In this document: piece after piece, positions 14,284-22,551 of the stretch | Layout of the letters: each line of letters opens with the position of its first letter | Position numbering within the stretch: the stretch's first letter is position 1 | From: a virus | DNA: 59,191 nt | Virus record (IMG/VR): IMGVR_UViG_3300034026_000014 | Location: 1 to 59,191 of that record | Direction: 5' to 3' (one strand) | Notes under the pieces: generated by a model | Told to the model about the DNA's origin: nothing | Database searches by the model: none | Seen by the model: only the letters and a program-made list of their open reading frames with translations | Program-made: the position numbers and the translations under genes

Positions 14284-15873
14284 TTATGCAAGAAGTGAGT
14301 TTGCTGTGTCCGCGAGCAGTTGCGCACGCTCCTTGATGAAATCCCCGTACTTCACCAAAAGGCCCCCCTTTGGGATTAAGGCTGAGCGAAGTATGTCATC
14401 AACGCTTGCGGGAGGCATCATCTTCACGTAATCGGAGGGCGCCTTGTCTTGGATACTTCGATTGTCTTTCTGAGAAAGGAAGGCGAAATTCGCAAGCATA
14501 AATTGCTCGGCTTTGTCCGTAACCCCTTCCTTCGTTGCTAAATAGTTTTTCGGGAAGACGTGATGAAACTCGGTTCGATTACACGTCATGAGAACCTCAT
14601 CAAGGTCGACGTCGGCCGCTGAAAGGAATGATTTTGGTTTCGCCTGAGCCAAGAGCAGGATAAACACCTTAGTATTCACAGAGGTCAGCGCGAATACGTT
14701 GTCGGTAAAGTATTCTGGCGTCACTGTGAAATGACGCTTCTCAAGCTCTGTTGTGTTGCCGGCAAGTAGTTGCAGGATCGCTGCCATATCCTGTGCGATA
14801 GCGTTATCAACGCTGTTCGAGTATCGCCGCGAGAAGCTGCTATGCCAGAACCAATGCCGAAGGGCCGCGCGCTGCTTTGCGTCTGGGTGGAACCCCGCCG
14901 CCTTATCCGTTGCAAAGCATCGAGATAGCGGGATAATCATTGACTTATACGGAAGGATTTTAAGCGACGCCACGCCACAGTCCCGACGTAAGAACTCGAT
15001 AGCACCCAAGAGCCCGCGCCGAAAGACGGGGAAAGAATCGCGCACTTCCGAGCCCTTCAGGTCAACAATTGCGCGGGCTGAGGCATCGTTTCTTACAACA
15101 GCCGCACAGCACTTGAGTAGCAAGTCGGGGTCATCACGCAGGTCGTTGAAGCCTACCTCATCTAGCTCAGTGGCGAGCTCATCAAATTTCGTTCTGAGGT
15201 CGAAGTCGCCGCTCCACGTCCAAGCAGAGAGGAGTTGATAGGTATCTAACGGCACACCGCCCCGATTGATGCGCTCAAAAATGATCGCGATTTTCGAGTG
15301 CTCCTCCGTCTCGACGGTTTCGACAGGAATTACCGCCTCCTTGAACAGCGCTTGCAACTGATCAATTGCCCTCAATTGATCTTCGTCCTTAACTGTCCGC
15401 GTAAATTTGCCGAACTCGGTGACGTCGAAAAGTATTCTGAGCGGGACATGGTTTGGTTTTACGTCGGCGGGTTCGAGGGCAACGAACTGTGAGTCCTGCG
15501 CGCTGGCAGACGCCGAAAGGTCAAAGTAGATGTTAACCCATTTGACATGAGTCGCCGGATTCTGTTTTAGGTCTATCTGAAATGTAGAGAAGATCGAGGT
15601 TAGACGCTGCTGGCCGTCCAAGACGTAATCAATCGGGTACTCTTTCTTGGGCTCCGGCAGCGTAAAAGGACCAAGATCACGATCATAAGATAACTTTTCT
15701 TTGGTTCGCCAGAAAAGAACAGTCCCTATCGGATAGCCTTTGAAGATACTATCCATGAGGAATTGAACGCGGTCTGGTTCCCAAACGAACTCGCGTTGGA
15801 AAGCGGGGATACGGATTTCACCATCCGTAATTCTTTGTAGCAACTGCCGAATCGTGATAGTTGCGATTGCCAT
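14284..15873 (-). CDS. DUF262/HNH (GmrSD-like) protein, candidate anti-phage nuclease
   Basis: 529 residues. The N-terminal DUF262 (ParB/Srx-like) domain shows IPAFQREFVWEPDRVQFLMD and the signature DGQQR at 86-90. Near the C-terminus HHVFPKN (about 437) followed by an N-containing stretch is a DUF1524-type HNH motif. DUF262 plus DUF1524 is the architecture of fused GmrSD type IV restriction enzymes, which use nucleotides to cut modified DNA, and of related defence proteins. The gene stands alone in a low-GC insert next to an integrase remnant, consistent with horizontally acquired defence. Specificity cannot be told from sequence. Confidence 0.75.
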   Translation of the reverse strand: MAIATITIRQLLQRITDGEIRIPAFQREFVWEPDRVQFLMDSIFKGYPIGTVLFWRTKEKLSYDRDLGPFTLPEPKKEYPIDYVLDGQQRLTSIFSTFQIDLKQNPATHVKWVNIYFDLSASASAQDSQFVALEPADVKPNHVPLRILFDVTEFGKFTRTVKDEDQLRAIDQLQALFKEAVIPVETVETEEHSKIAIIFERINRGGVPLDTYQLLSAWTWSGDFDLRTKFDELATELDEVGFNDLRDDPDLLLKCCAAVVRNDASARAIVDLKGSEVRDSFPVFRRGLLGAIEFLRRDCGVASLKILPYKSMIIPLSRCFATDKAAGFHPDAKQRAALRHWFWHSSFSRRYSNSVDNAIAQDMAAILQLLAGNTTELEKRHFTVTPEYFTDNVFALTSVNTKVFILLLAQAKPKSFLSAADVDLDEVLMTCNRTEFHHVFPKNYLATKEGVTDKAEQFMLANFAFLSQKDNRSIQDKAPSDYVKMMPPASVDDILRSALIPKGGLLVKYGDFIKERAQLLADTANSLLA

Positions 15874-16295
15874 ATGCTCTTCAACCCTTTCGCGAGAAAT
15901 TAGAACCCTGTGCGCACGTTCGCACTCTGCTTTTCTTTAACTGTAGAAGTAAGGAACAGTAATAGCGGAGACTGCTTGAATCGAAGCAGCTTATATCACG
16001 TCACTCGGCACAGCCGATAGGAAAAAAACCAAGATCACATAAAAGACATTATCCGGCCTGATAATGAAAACGGGGCCCGATTCGAGACCCCTCATACAAG
16101 ATGTTGTGGCGGCCCTTTTCCCGCCGATGTCACCGGGGGTAACAAGCCGTCACCGAACGTAGCAGCTATTTCAAGATCGTCGAAAATTGCGTCCCAACAC
16201 AATTAGTGGTGGTGCCAATACGGATCACGCTAAGACAAGGAGGGACTACAGAAAGCATGTGACCTGGTGCTGAAGCCGCCGACGACGGTGACGAG
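15874..16295. other. Non-coding gap, AT-richer
   Basis: 422 bp with no convincing ORF. Contains the upstream region of the DUF262 gene and grades back to high GC near 16080. A T-loop-like GATTCGAG near 16080 was checked and does not sit in a tRNA fold. No regulatory site can be named. Confidence 0.4.
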
Positions 16296-16496
16296 ATGAA
16301 CGAGCGACAGCAGGCCAACATCGCCTATTACCTTGAGCGCCTCGAATACTGGAAAGGGCGTAGGCCTGTCCAGTCGACCGCGAGGCTGCTCGCCGCTAGG
16401 GACGCCGACGAGGCGCATCCGCTACGGACGGAGAAGGAGGCAACGGAAGTCGTAGAGTACCTGCCGCGGCTGGAGCGAGAGCGGACGGCCACATAG
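16296..16496 (+). CDS. Small helical protein, paralogue of 22548-22799
   Basis: 66 residues: MNERQQANIAYYLERLEYW, a basic middle, then ARDADEAHPLR. The copy at 22548 has MNERQQAHINYFLERVAYW and ARDADQAHPLR. The two copies bracket the methyltransferase-HEPN-nuclease module. Function unknown; the charged helical form may act as a protein adaptor. Confidence 0.5.
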   Translation: MNERQQANIAYYLERLEYWKGRRPVQSTARLLAARDADEAHPLRTEKEATEVVEYLPRLERERTAT

Positions 16497-16803
16497 TCTC
16501 TTACGTCTTAGCTCATTGCATCCCGGCTGGGGGGGCATCGCCCCCCCCGGCGTCGCCTTCGCCCTTCAGCGGCGGCGCTGGGGCGGACACATCCAGCGCC
16601 CGCCCCCGTGTAGCCGGGTTTATATCACGGGTTGGCGGCATCCTCAACAGTGAACTTCTCTCCCCCGGGCCTCCGCTGTTGGACTTAGCCGCCCTTGCCT
16701 CAAATGCGGCGCGGAAACACGTCACCCTGCGCCCAGTTCATGCCAGTGAACGATGGCACTTAGAATGGGTGCAGCGTCGCATATTTCAGGATGTGCCGCT
16801 TTG
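16497..16803. other. Non-coding gap with G/C hairpin
   Basis: 307 bp. Near 16530 a run of G, GCATCGC and a run of C forms a strong hairpin that may terminate the convergent transcripts. A weak minus-strand ORF (16513-16725) is not protein-like. Nothing else recognised. Confidence 0.35.
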
Positions 16804-17637
16804 TCAACGTCGAGACGGTCGAGGTAATCGGGAGAAACTGTGAGTTGCAGGGCGACACGGGGGAGATGTCAGCAGAACGTCCGCGAAATTCGTCGCGACC
16901 CGCAACGCCTGGTTCCGGCCCAGAATGAGAACGTTCTGGGTGCTCAAGGTGTTCTTGCCCACCGCGCCCATCTCCGCTAAGTACTCCCGGGCACGTAATA
17001 GGTCATTCATCCTGACCCAGTCCCAGGCCACGACGACGCCCACCCTGCCCAAGGTGGCGGCGTTAGTCATACTCCCAATCAAGTACTTGAGTTTCGCGTT
17101 GGCCCTCTCGATCTCCACCGCCATAAAGCAGCGAGCGTTCAGGTTATGCGAGCACAGGCTTTCCAAGTCGGGCGACGAGAAACTGCTTCCGAAACTGCGC
17201 AGGTTTCTCTGGAAGGCCCGCAGCATCGCCTCGAGCATTTCCGCATGCCTGTCGGCCATCCGGTCGTACGCGGTCACGTAGCCCCGGAGGGTGGCGAAGG
17301 GGCCTATCGCGAGATCGACCTCCGGCGCGTACATGATCCGGCGCCGAGTCCCGGGAGCCCATATCTCATCCCTGCGCATCGCCCCCCACTCTACGACGAC
17401 CTGGCGACGTCCCACGAAAATACGGCGGAGGGCAGTCGCGAGCTGTGCGGTGTAGGCCGGCACAGGCGACGAGCAAGCACCAGCAAACTGGTTCATGAGG
17501 GCGCGCGCGCCCTTCTCCTGCATTAGCATATAGGGGTGTGAGGTGAACTGCCCCCGGCGGAGCGGGGCTTGGCAGCGCATGAACTCCTCCGCCGTCGGCG
17601 CCGTGAGCTCAGGCTTTCTTTCCTTCCTCTTTCCCAC
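16804..17637 (-). CDS. PD-(D/E)XK-like restriction nuclease candidate
   Basis: 277 residues, GTG start. Two blocks fit a PD-(D/E)XK core: PEVDLAIGPF (105-114) as the catalytic Asp strand, and FMAVEIERANAKLKYLIGS (171-189) as the E-x-E/K strand and following helix, with NAATLGRVGVVVAW as the next helix-strand. Pro-Glu-Val-Asp followed by Val-Glu-Ile-Glu, where family members often have ExK, suggests a variant active site. It is the last gene of the operon regulator, DNA methyltransferase, HEPN, nuclease, 39 bp after HEPN. Likely role: the cutting subunit of a restriction-like system. This is a reading from motifs only. Confidence 0.5.
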   Translation of the reverse strand: MGKRKERKPELTAPTAEEFMRCQAPLRRGQFTSHPYMLMQEKGARALMNQFAGACSSPVPAYTAQLATALRRIFVGRRQVVVEWGAMRRDEIWAPGTRRRIMYAPEVDLAIGPFATLRGYVTAYDRMADRHAEMLEAMLRAFQRNLRSFGSSFSSPDLESLCSHNLNARCFMAVEIERANAKLKYLIGSMTNAATLGRVGVVVAWDWVRMNDLLRAREYLAEMGAVGKNTLSTQNVLILGRNQALRVATNFADVLLTSPPCRPATHSFSRLPRPSRR

Positions 17638-17676
17638 TTTTAGATCCTTCTAATAGACTTTAAGTGATAGAACCTA

Positions 17677-18180
17677 TTATCGAATCTCCTTCCAAATCTC
17701 AAGCGCGAATTTCCTGACTTCACGATAAGCTGCAAGGGCGTCCGACGTTGTTACCCTATTTTGGGGTAGGAGGTTCAATGTTTCGTTGTAGTACAAGGCA
17801 TCATTCCTGGCGACAACAGTTATGAAACGGCTTAACGTAGAGTGAATCGAGAAGTAGGGTTTAGTTCTGTCCGCCAGATCATTGAATAGTAAGATTTTGG
17901 CCTTATGAGAGGAGAGTTCAGTAATTTGTCTGGTTGGTGACGGGTAGTAATGAACTTTTTTACCGCTCGCGTTTATATAATGAGCCCTTCCCTCGGGCGG
18001 TACAGGATAGCCGCGGGCGGCGATGAGAGCACTCACGGCGCATTCATAAGCGTGATAGCAGTGGAAGAAGGCACCGTCGGGGTAAGAAGTCAGTAGAAGC
18101 GAAGCCATGCGCAGGTGACGCAAGGCTAGGCCGTACCACTTTCGCTCTGGGTGAAGGGGGCCTGCGGGAGGTGTCGTCAT
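17677..18180 (-). CDS. HEPN-domain protein of the methyltransferase operon
   Basis: 167 residues. WYGLALRHLRMASLLLTSYPDGAFFHCYHAYECAVSALIAARG is the first helix pair of a HEPN fold (usual pattern: A..LL...Y..A.FHAYQA.E.ALKALL). HEPN RNases carry Rx4-6H; here the equivalent RNDALYY ends in tyrosine, so catalysis is doubtful and a binding or neutraliser role is possible. ATG 18180 overlaps the methyltransferase stop (ATGA), so the two are translationally coupled. An ATG at 18255 is less likely. Confidence 0.6.
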   Translation of the reverse strand: MTTPPAGPLHPERKWYGLALRHLRMASLLLTSYPDGAFFHCYHAYECAVSALIAARGYPVPPEGRAHYINASGKKVHYYPSPTRQITELSSHKAKILLFNDLADRTKPYFSIHSTLSRFITVVARNDALYYNETLNLLPQNRVTTSDALAAYREVRKFALEIWKEIR

Positions 18181-20531
18181 ATACGGTCTAACAACAGAAC
18201 GCCAAGGTCCTCCTCCCGCTGGCTTTTTTTTGCGGAGGCTACTGCCCGCCGCCATTCTGAGGGTGTGAGCAGAGTGAACTGGAGAAGTATCTCTTCGTCT
18301 GCCAGCTGACTGAAGACCTTCTCGGCGATCTCCCGGTAGAGTGCGAAAGAGCGTTCCTCCGAACGCAGGACGATCTGTATTACTACTTCCTCGAACGGCA
18401 GGTTACGTAAATCTAGCCCGTGCCGCGCCCACTCTCCGACGGCGAGAACCTTTTCTATCTTATCCTCAAAAAAATCGGTCAGACTCTGTAGGGCGGTTTT
18501 GAGCACCTCCAGAAGCCCGCCTGACTGCCTCTCAAACTCATCATTCGCGGCGTTAACCTGGCGCAGACGATCAAGGAGGAGGGTAATCCCCTCGTAATCA
18601 GGAAGCAGGAGACCGCTCTTCGCGGCCTCCTTATCCTCTACCTTGTCGCGGATCTCGTCAGCCCTTGAGCGCTGGAAGAAGAGTCTAAGCTGCTTGTAGA
18701 GAGTTACCTTCTTAGGCTCGAATCGCCAGCGGCGCGGCGCCACCACCGTCCCGACGTGACGGAGGAGCGCCGACACGTCGACCGCCCCCATCTGCACGTC
18801 CGGCGCTTCAGAAAACCTTGTCAGGAGGTGCCTGTGGACATCGCCCTCCTTCGCCTCACCCTGCTCTCTCAAAAACTCGAAGACGTAATAACGGGCGCGG
18901 TCGATGGTCGGCAAACTGGGATCGAGCGTGCTCCCGGGATTCATGACCCAGGAGCTGGCGTCTTTATCGAGCTGCCAGATAGCGAAGCGCGGCGTTTCCA
19001 AAAGTTTTTGAATATCTTCTGTTAACTCCGCGGGGTTCTCGCGGTAATTCCTGAAGGCCCGGCTGTCGAGAATCTGCTGGATCACCCCGGAAACAATTAT
19101 TTTGATGTCCGCCCCCAGATAAGAGACTATCAGGCGCTCGATTTCCTTCTCAACGTAGTTGGGTTGAGTCGGCATGTCGAGCACGACGGCACGCGGGTAG
19201 AGGCGGTCGAATTTACGCTGGGACATCTTGCGGAAGTTAAGATACATGTCCCCGCTCGGGTTGATATTCGGATTCTCCCGCTGCCTGGTCGAAGTGATTT
19301 TAAGGTCCTGCCAGACGGCGTTGACATAGCGCAGCCCGCTCCGCTCACAGGCCGCCACGATGCTCTGCCACAGGCTCAAGTCGCGATGTTTGTAGACGAG
19401 GGTGAACCAGCGGTCGGGTTTTAGCGCCCGCGCAATGGCTTCCATCGACGCGGCGAACTCCTGCTCAAACTGCTGCCGTGTTTTAGACTCCGACCCGCCG
19501 ATCAGCAACTCGTCGCGCCGGGTCTCCGTAGTAATGTCAAGCCTCAGCCACGCGGCCCACAGCGCCGATAAATCAACGAAGTGGATGCGGTTGGAGTACG
19601 GCGGGTCGGTGAAGCAGTAATCTACAGTCCCCTCCCCCGTGACCTCGTGGATGCGTCTTGCCGGCACGTCCGCGAATGTGATGTTTCGTTCACTGTAACG
19701 CTCACCTATTAGCTTATTGGTCTCCTGTTTCGCCTCCAACACGTTCTTAAACATGCGGTCGAAGGTCGGCCAAACCAGCAGCTCATAAAATAGGGCCTCG
19801 GAAGCTGGTGAGTAACTGAACCGGCGGAAGACGCCTGCGTCACCCCGGTAAGGGGAGCGGCGCTTACCCTTATCGAAGGGGAGTATGTACGTCCTGTTGC
19901 AGTAACGGACCGTGTTCGCCAGCGCCATCATGAGCAGTTCGCGCAGCAGATGATCTTTCGTCTGCTCGATTGCTCCCCGAAGAATGCTCAGGCCCGCCAG
20001 CTGCCGCGGTGTATGAAGCTCATTAATCGTCTCGGCGCCGCCGGCACCACGCACGGACTGTGGGATTGGATCGCGCGGGTAGTCCAGCCTGAGGAGCAGG
20101 CCGGCCACCTCCGCGTCCGACATGTGATCCAAAGCTTCGATGGGTGCCAGGGCGGCGGCACGCACCTCATCGAAAGAGGCGCGCAAGGCGGCTACATCGA
20201 CCGGCGCCACGGCGGTCATGCGCGTTATGAACCTTGCAAACGGATTTATGTCGCTCGCGACCGTACGCCTACCGAGTACGAGCGCCTCGACGGGCGTCAC
20301 GCCGCTGCCCGAGAAGGGGTCGCACACGAGTTCGCCCGGGGAGGTGTAATGCTTGATGTACTCTTGTATGACGGGCCACGGCTTCTTAGCAAAGAACGGG
20401 GAAAATCCGAAGTGCCTTGAGGCGCCCTTGATGCGGGACCTGTAAGGGACGCTGTAGTCTATCGGCGTGTCGGTGACGTGAGGACGGTCGCCGGGCGAGG
20501 ATGCGTCTAAGTTGCGAGCGAGATTCGGCAT
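18177..20531 (-). CDS. Large DNA methyltransferase (DPFSGSG...DPPYSN) with C-terminal extension
   Basis: 784 residues. SAM-binding motif I VCDPFSGSG at 70-77 with acidic D94, then catalytic motif IV DPPYSN at 309-314: an amino-methylating (m6A/m4C) enzyme with motif I before IV, the order seen in COG1743/DUF1156-type methylases. The first 50 residues (FGFSPFFAKKPW) are typical of that group. Residues about 440-784 form a long non-catalytic helical region with no recognised fold, perhaps target recognition or partner docking. It is preceded three bases away by a MerR-like regulator and followed by coupled HEPN and nuclease genes. Probable modification subunit protecting self DNA. Confidence 0.75.
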   Translation of the reverse strand: MPNLARNLDASSPGDRPHVTDTPIDYSVPYRSRIKGASRHFGFSPFFAKKPWPVIQEYIKHYTSPGELVCDPFSGSGVTPVEALVLGRRTVASDINPFARFITRMTAVAPVDVAALRASFDEVRAAALAPIEALDHMSDAEVAGLLLRLDYPRDPIPQSVRGAGGAETINELHTPRQLAGLSILRGAIEQTKDHLLRELLMMALANTVRYCNRTYILPFDKGKRRSPYRGDAGVFRRFSYSPASEALFYELLVWPTFDRMFKNVLEAKQETNKLIGERYSERNITFADVPARRIHEVTGEGTVDYCFTDPPYSNRIHFVDLSALWAAWLRLDITTETRRDELLIGGSESKTRQQFEQEFAASMEAIARALKPDRWFTLVYKHRDLSLWQSIVAACERSGLRYVNAVWQDLKITSTRQRENPNINPSGDMYLNFRKMSQRKFDRLYPRAVVLDMPTQPNYVEKEIERLIVSYLGADIKIIVSGVIQQILDSRAFRNYRENPAELTEDIQKLLETPRFAIWQLDKDASSWVMNPGSTLDPSLPTIDRARYYVFEFLREQGEAKEGDVHRHLLTRFSEAPDVQMGAVDVSALLRHVGTVVAPRRWRFEPKKVTLYKQLRLFFQRSRADEIRDKVEDKEAAKSGLLLPDYEGITLLLDRLRQVNAANDEFERQSGGLLEVLKTALQSLTDFFEDKIEKVLAVGEWARHGLDLRNLPFEEVVIQIVLRSEERSFALYREIAEKVFSQLADEEILLQFTLLTPSEWRRAVASAKKSQREEDLGVLLLDRI

Positions 20532-20534
20532 GCT

Positions 20535-21017
20535 TTAGGCCGCCTTTCGGAGCTTCTCGACCTGCTCATGAATCGGGACTAAAAGCAGCATCTGCCCGTT
20601 GTGCTTGTGGATGTCAACCACCTCATTATTACTATTCGCATAGTAGACCGAGTATCCGTCGGTCAGGAGGTAGGTTTCGGGGGCGTCCAACCGGATCTTG
20701 TGCTCCTCCAGATTACGCGCTACCTTCTGCACCTGGCTGGGTGTGAAACCCGACCGCCGCAGGTGACACACGATTAAGGCTTTGATCACGTCCACGGCAG
20801 AGTAGAAGGAGGACGGCTTACCGGTCGGCGCATCCGAACGCCGCAACGTGGGGTTAAGGAGGCCGGTTTTATCCCAGTACGAGGCTTGCCTTCTGGTCAT
20901 ACCAGTCAGCCTAAGAAGCTCCGGCACAGTATATAGCCGCTTGCCGAATGGCTTCTTCTTCGGCAATGTAGTGTTCAGCCTGCTGAGACCTCTCGACGCA
21001 TCGCCTTTCTTTCTCAT
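20535..21017 (-). CDS. MerR-like transcription regulator of the methyltransferase operon
   Basis: About 160 residues. LYTVPELLRLTGMTRRQASYWDKTGLL is a MerR-type winged HTH, and SAVDVIKALIVCHLRRSGFTPSQVQKV is the second wing/helix. The C-terminal domain (LLTDGYSVYYANSNNEVVDI) is small and beta-rich, without the cysteines of metal sensors. ATG 21017 is preferred because a 30-bp perfect palindrome lies just upstream. As first gene of the operon it probably autoregulates it, a common way to delay nuclease expression in restriction systems. Confidence 0.65.
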   Translation of the reverse strand: MRKKGDASRGLSRLNTTLPKKKPFGKRLYTVPELLRLTGMTRRQASYWDKTGLLNPTLRRSDAPTGKPSSFYSAVDVIKALIVCHLRRSGFTPSQVQKVARNLEEHKIRLDAPETYLLTDGYSVYYANSNNEVVDIHKHNGQMLLLVPIHEQVEKLRKAA

Positions 21018-21027
21018 AGCACTTATC

Positions 21028-21057
21028 CATGAACAAATGTGCTTACATTTGTTCATG
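21028..21057. promoter_or_regulatory. 30-bp perfect palindrome, operator of the methyltransferase operon
   Basis: CATGAACAAATGT (21028-21040) and ACATTTGTTCATG (21045-21057) are perfect 13-bp arms around GCTT. It lies 11 bases upstream of the regulator's start and downstream of the promoter at 21080-21108, where binding would block elongation; the transcript would also form a strong leader hairpin. Confidence 0.65.
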
Positions 21058-21079
21058 GTAACGAACTTAGACCGTACTA

Positions 21080-21108
21080 GCAATATTTTTCTTTTCCAAA
21101 CCTCTCAA
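21080..21108 (-). promoter_or_regulatory. Promoter of the regulator-methyltransferase operon
   Basis: Minus-strand TTGAGA (21103-21108), 17-bp spacer, TATTGC (21080-21085). Predicted start near 21073 puts the palindrome at about +16 to +45. Divergent from the gene at 21155. Confidence 0.5.
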
Positions 21109-21154
21109 TTTCCAGCGTCGGATAACGTTTTATTATGACCGAAGGAGAGTGGGT

Positions 21155-21883
21155 ATGAGAGAGGCAGAAAAGATAGTCCGTGCGCTCGTCGAGAGCGTCG
21201 GCGGTGAGAGTAATGCTCAGCGCGTGGAAGACGGAAGCGCAGCCTACTCGCTCGGCGTCGAGCAGGCACAGACCGCGCTGGCGGAAGCCCTGACGCTGGC
21301 ACCCCGGCCGGGCTTCCTGATTTTCGTCGCCCTGGACTACGACCCGGTGACGTCCCAGTTTATCGCCGAGTTCGATGGCTTCCAGGACCTGACTTTATTA
21401 CAGGTGGTCATGAACCCTGACCTGTTCACCGACGACTTAAAGAAGGGGCGGAGGGGCAACGAGAGCTTCTGGCTCGTGGGACAGCCGGACGTCGAGTTGC
21501 GTGAGGCCGGGGAGAACGGCAAGGGCGAGAAACAGTTTCAGGTCGAGGTTCTCGGGTTCGATTATTACAACGTCAAGGAGGGTGCTATCGAATCCGGCGG
21601 CACCAACCGCATCGCCGTCTGGATGCTCGACACGAACTACGACGGCCGCAGCCTCTTCCCTCATCAGGTCTTCTTCCCGATGGCAGGCGAAAAGGACGGA
21701 TGGTCCCGCCTGGCTAAAAATCTGAAGGCTGAGATTGACGAGGAGAAAATCGAAGCCTATCGAGGCACCGTGTCTCTCCCCTTCACCGTCGGCAGCCACG
21801 GGCGCGTCGCCGTCAAAATCGTGGACGACCGCGGCATCGAGAGCGTGAGGTTGATTGAGTTCCCCTCCCATGTCTCAGGCTGA
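21155..21883 (+). CDS. Probable C-terminal remnant of a type III-like DNA methyltransferase
   Basis: 242 residues, GAAGGAG before ATG 21155. The stretches NESFWLVGQPDVEL, IAVWMLDTNYDGRSLFP, LAKNLKAEIDEE and EAYRGTVSLPF resemble, from memory, the C-terminal part of large adenine-specific (type III Mod-like) methylases. No SAM motif or DPPY is present, so this is either a broken methylase tail or a freestanding domain. It is divergent from the MerR-led operon and may mark an earlier restriction module replaced at this spot. Confidence 0.5.
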   Translation: MREAEKIVRALVESVGGESNAQRVEDGSAAYSLGVEQAQTALAEALTLAPRPGFLIFVALDYDPVTSQFIAEFDGFQDLTLLQVVMNPDLFTDDLKKGRRGNESFWLVGQPDVELREAGENGKGEKQFQVEVLGFDYYNVKEGAIESGGTNRIAVWMLDTNYDGRSLFPHQVFFPMAGEKDGWSRLAKNLKAEIDEEKIEAYRGTVSLPFTVGSHGRVAVKIVDDRGIESVRLIEFPSHVSG

Positions 21884-22085
21884 AATCCAGTACATCTACG
21901 AGGTCGGCTACATCACTCTCCGGAGGGTGCGCGGCGACTACTGGCCCGACAAGCTCGCCGACCGCGCGGCGCTGGTGGGCTTATGGGGCTGCGGCAGCTT
22001 CACCGAGGAGGAGTATGACCAAGTCCTGTTCGCCGCCGGCGCGCCGCCGTGGGGGCTCGGCCTGGCCGTGATAGAAGATGACTGA
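21870..22085 (+). CDS. Small hypothetical protein
   Basis: 71 residues, overlapping the preceding gene by 14 bases and the next by 8. Aromatic-rich (YIYEVGYITLRRVRGDYWP). No family recognised; typical of phage accessory operons. Confidence 0.4.
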   Translation: MSQAEIQYIYEVGYITLRRVRGDYWPDKLADRAALVGLWGCGSFTEEEYDQVLFAAGAPPWGLGLAVIEDD

Positions 22086-22551
22086 CAGGAGCAGGCTCGG
22101 CGAGAAATACGCCATCGTCCACACCTCGATTTACCGCGGCGTCCACTGGGACCGCCGCAAGGGCAGGTACCGCGCCGAGATTGAGGTGCGCACCAAACGA
22201 TATAAGCTCGGGTGGTGGAACGACGACCGCGACGCGGCGCTGGCCTACGACGTGGCCTGTGAGCGCCTGGGCGTCCCGGAGCGGCGCAACTTCGGCGCGC
22301 ACCCCGTCTACGACGAGCTGACGCTGCTGCGGTCGCGGATGGGCGTCTGCCCGACCTGCCGCGGGGCGTGCCAGACCGGGGGCGAATTCCACCCGCCGGG
22401 CGTGGCGGGCTCTCACGGCAGGTTCGTGCGGCTGGGGCGGTGGCGCGAGTGTGAGACCTGCGCCGGCGCGGGATACCTCGTGGACGGGAGGTCAGTCCCC
22501 TGTTCACCGAACCAGGATGCGCTATCCTTAGGAGTCGGGGGATGGGCATGA
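22078..22551 (+). CDS. AP2-domain protein with DnaJ-type zinc-finger tail
   Basis: 157 residues. Residues about 17-70 (SIYRGVHWDRRKGRYRAEI, then KLGWWNDDRDAALAYDVA) form an AP2/ERF DNA-binding domain with the YRGV and WxxxxxAA.AYD hallmarks. Bacterial and phage AP2 domains are usually fused to HNH homing endonucleases; here there is none. Instead the C-terminal half has CPTCRG and CETCAGAG, the CxxCxG repeats of DnaJ-like fingers. Probably a DNA-binding protein, possibly derived from a homing element. Confidence 0.7.
   Translation: MTDRSRLGEKYAIVHTSIYRGVHWDRRKGRYRAEIEVRTKRYKLGWWNDDRDAALAYDVACERLGVPERRNFGAHPVYDELTLLRSRMGVCPTCRGACQTGGEFHPPGVAGSHGRFVRLGRWRECETCAGAGYLVDGRSVPCSPNQDALSLGVGGWA

Noticed and set aside
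16040-16110. tRNA-like T-loop (GATTCGAG)
   Set aside because: Flanking bases do not pair into T-stem, acceptor or anticodon arms on either strand.
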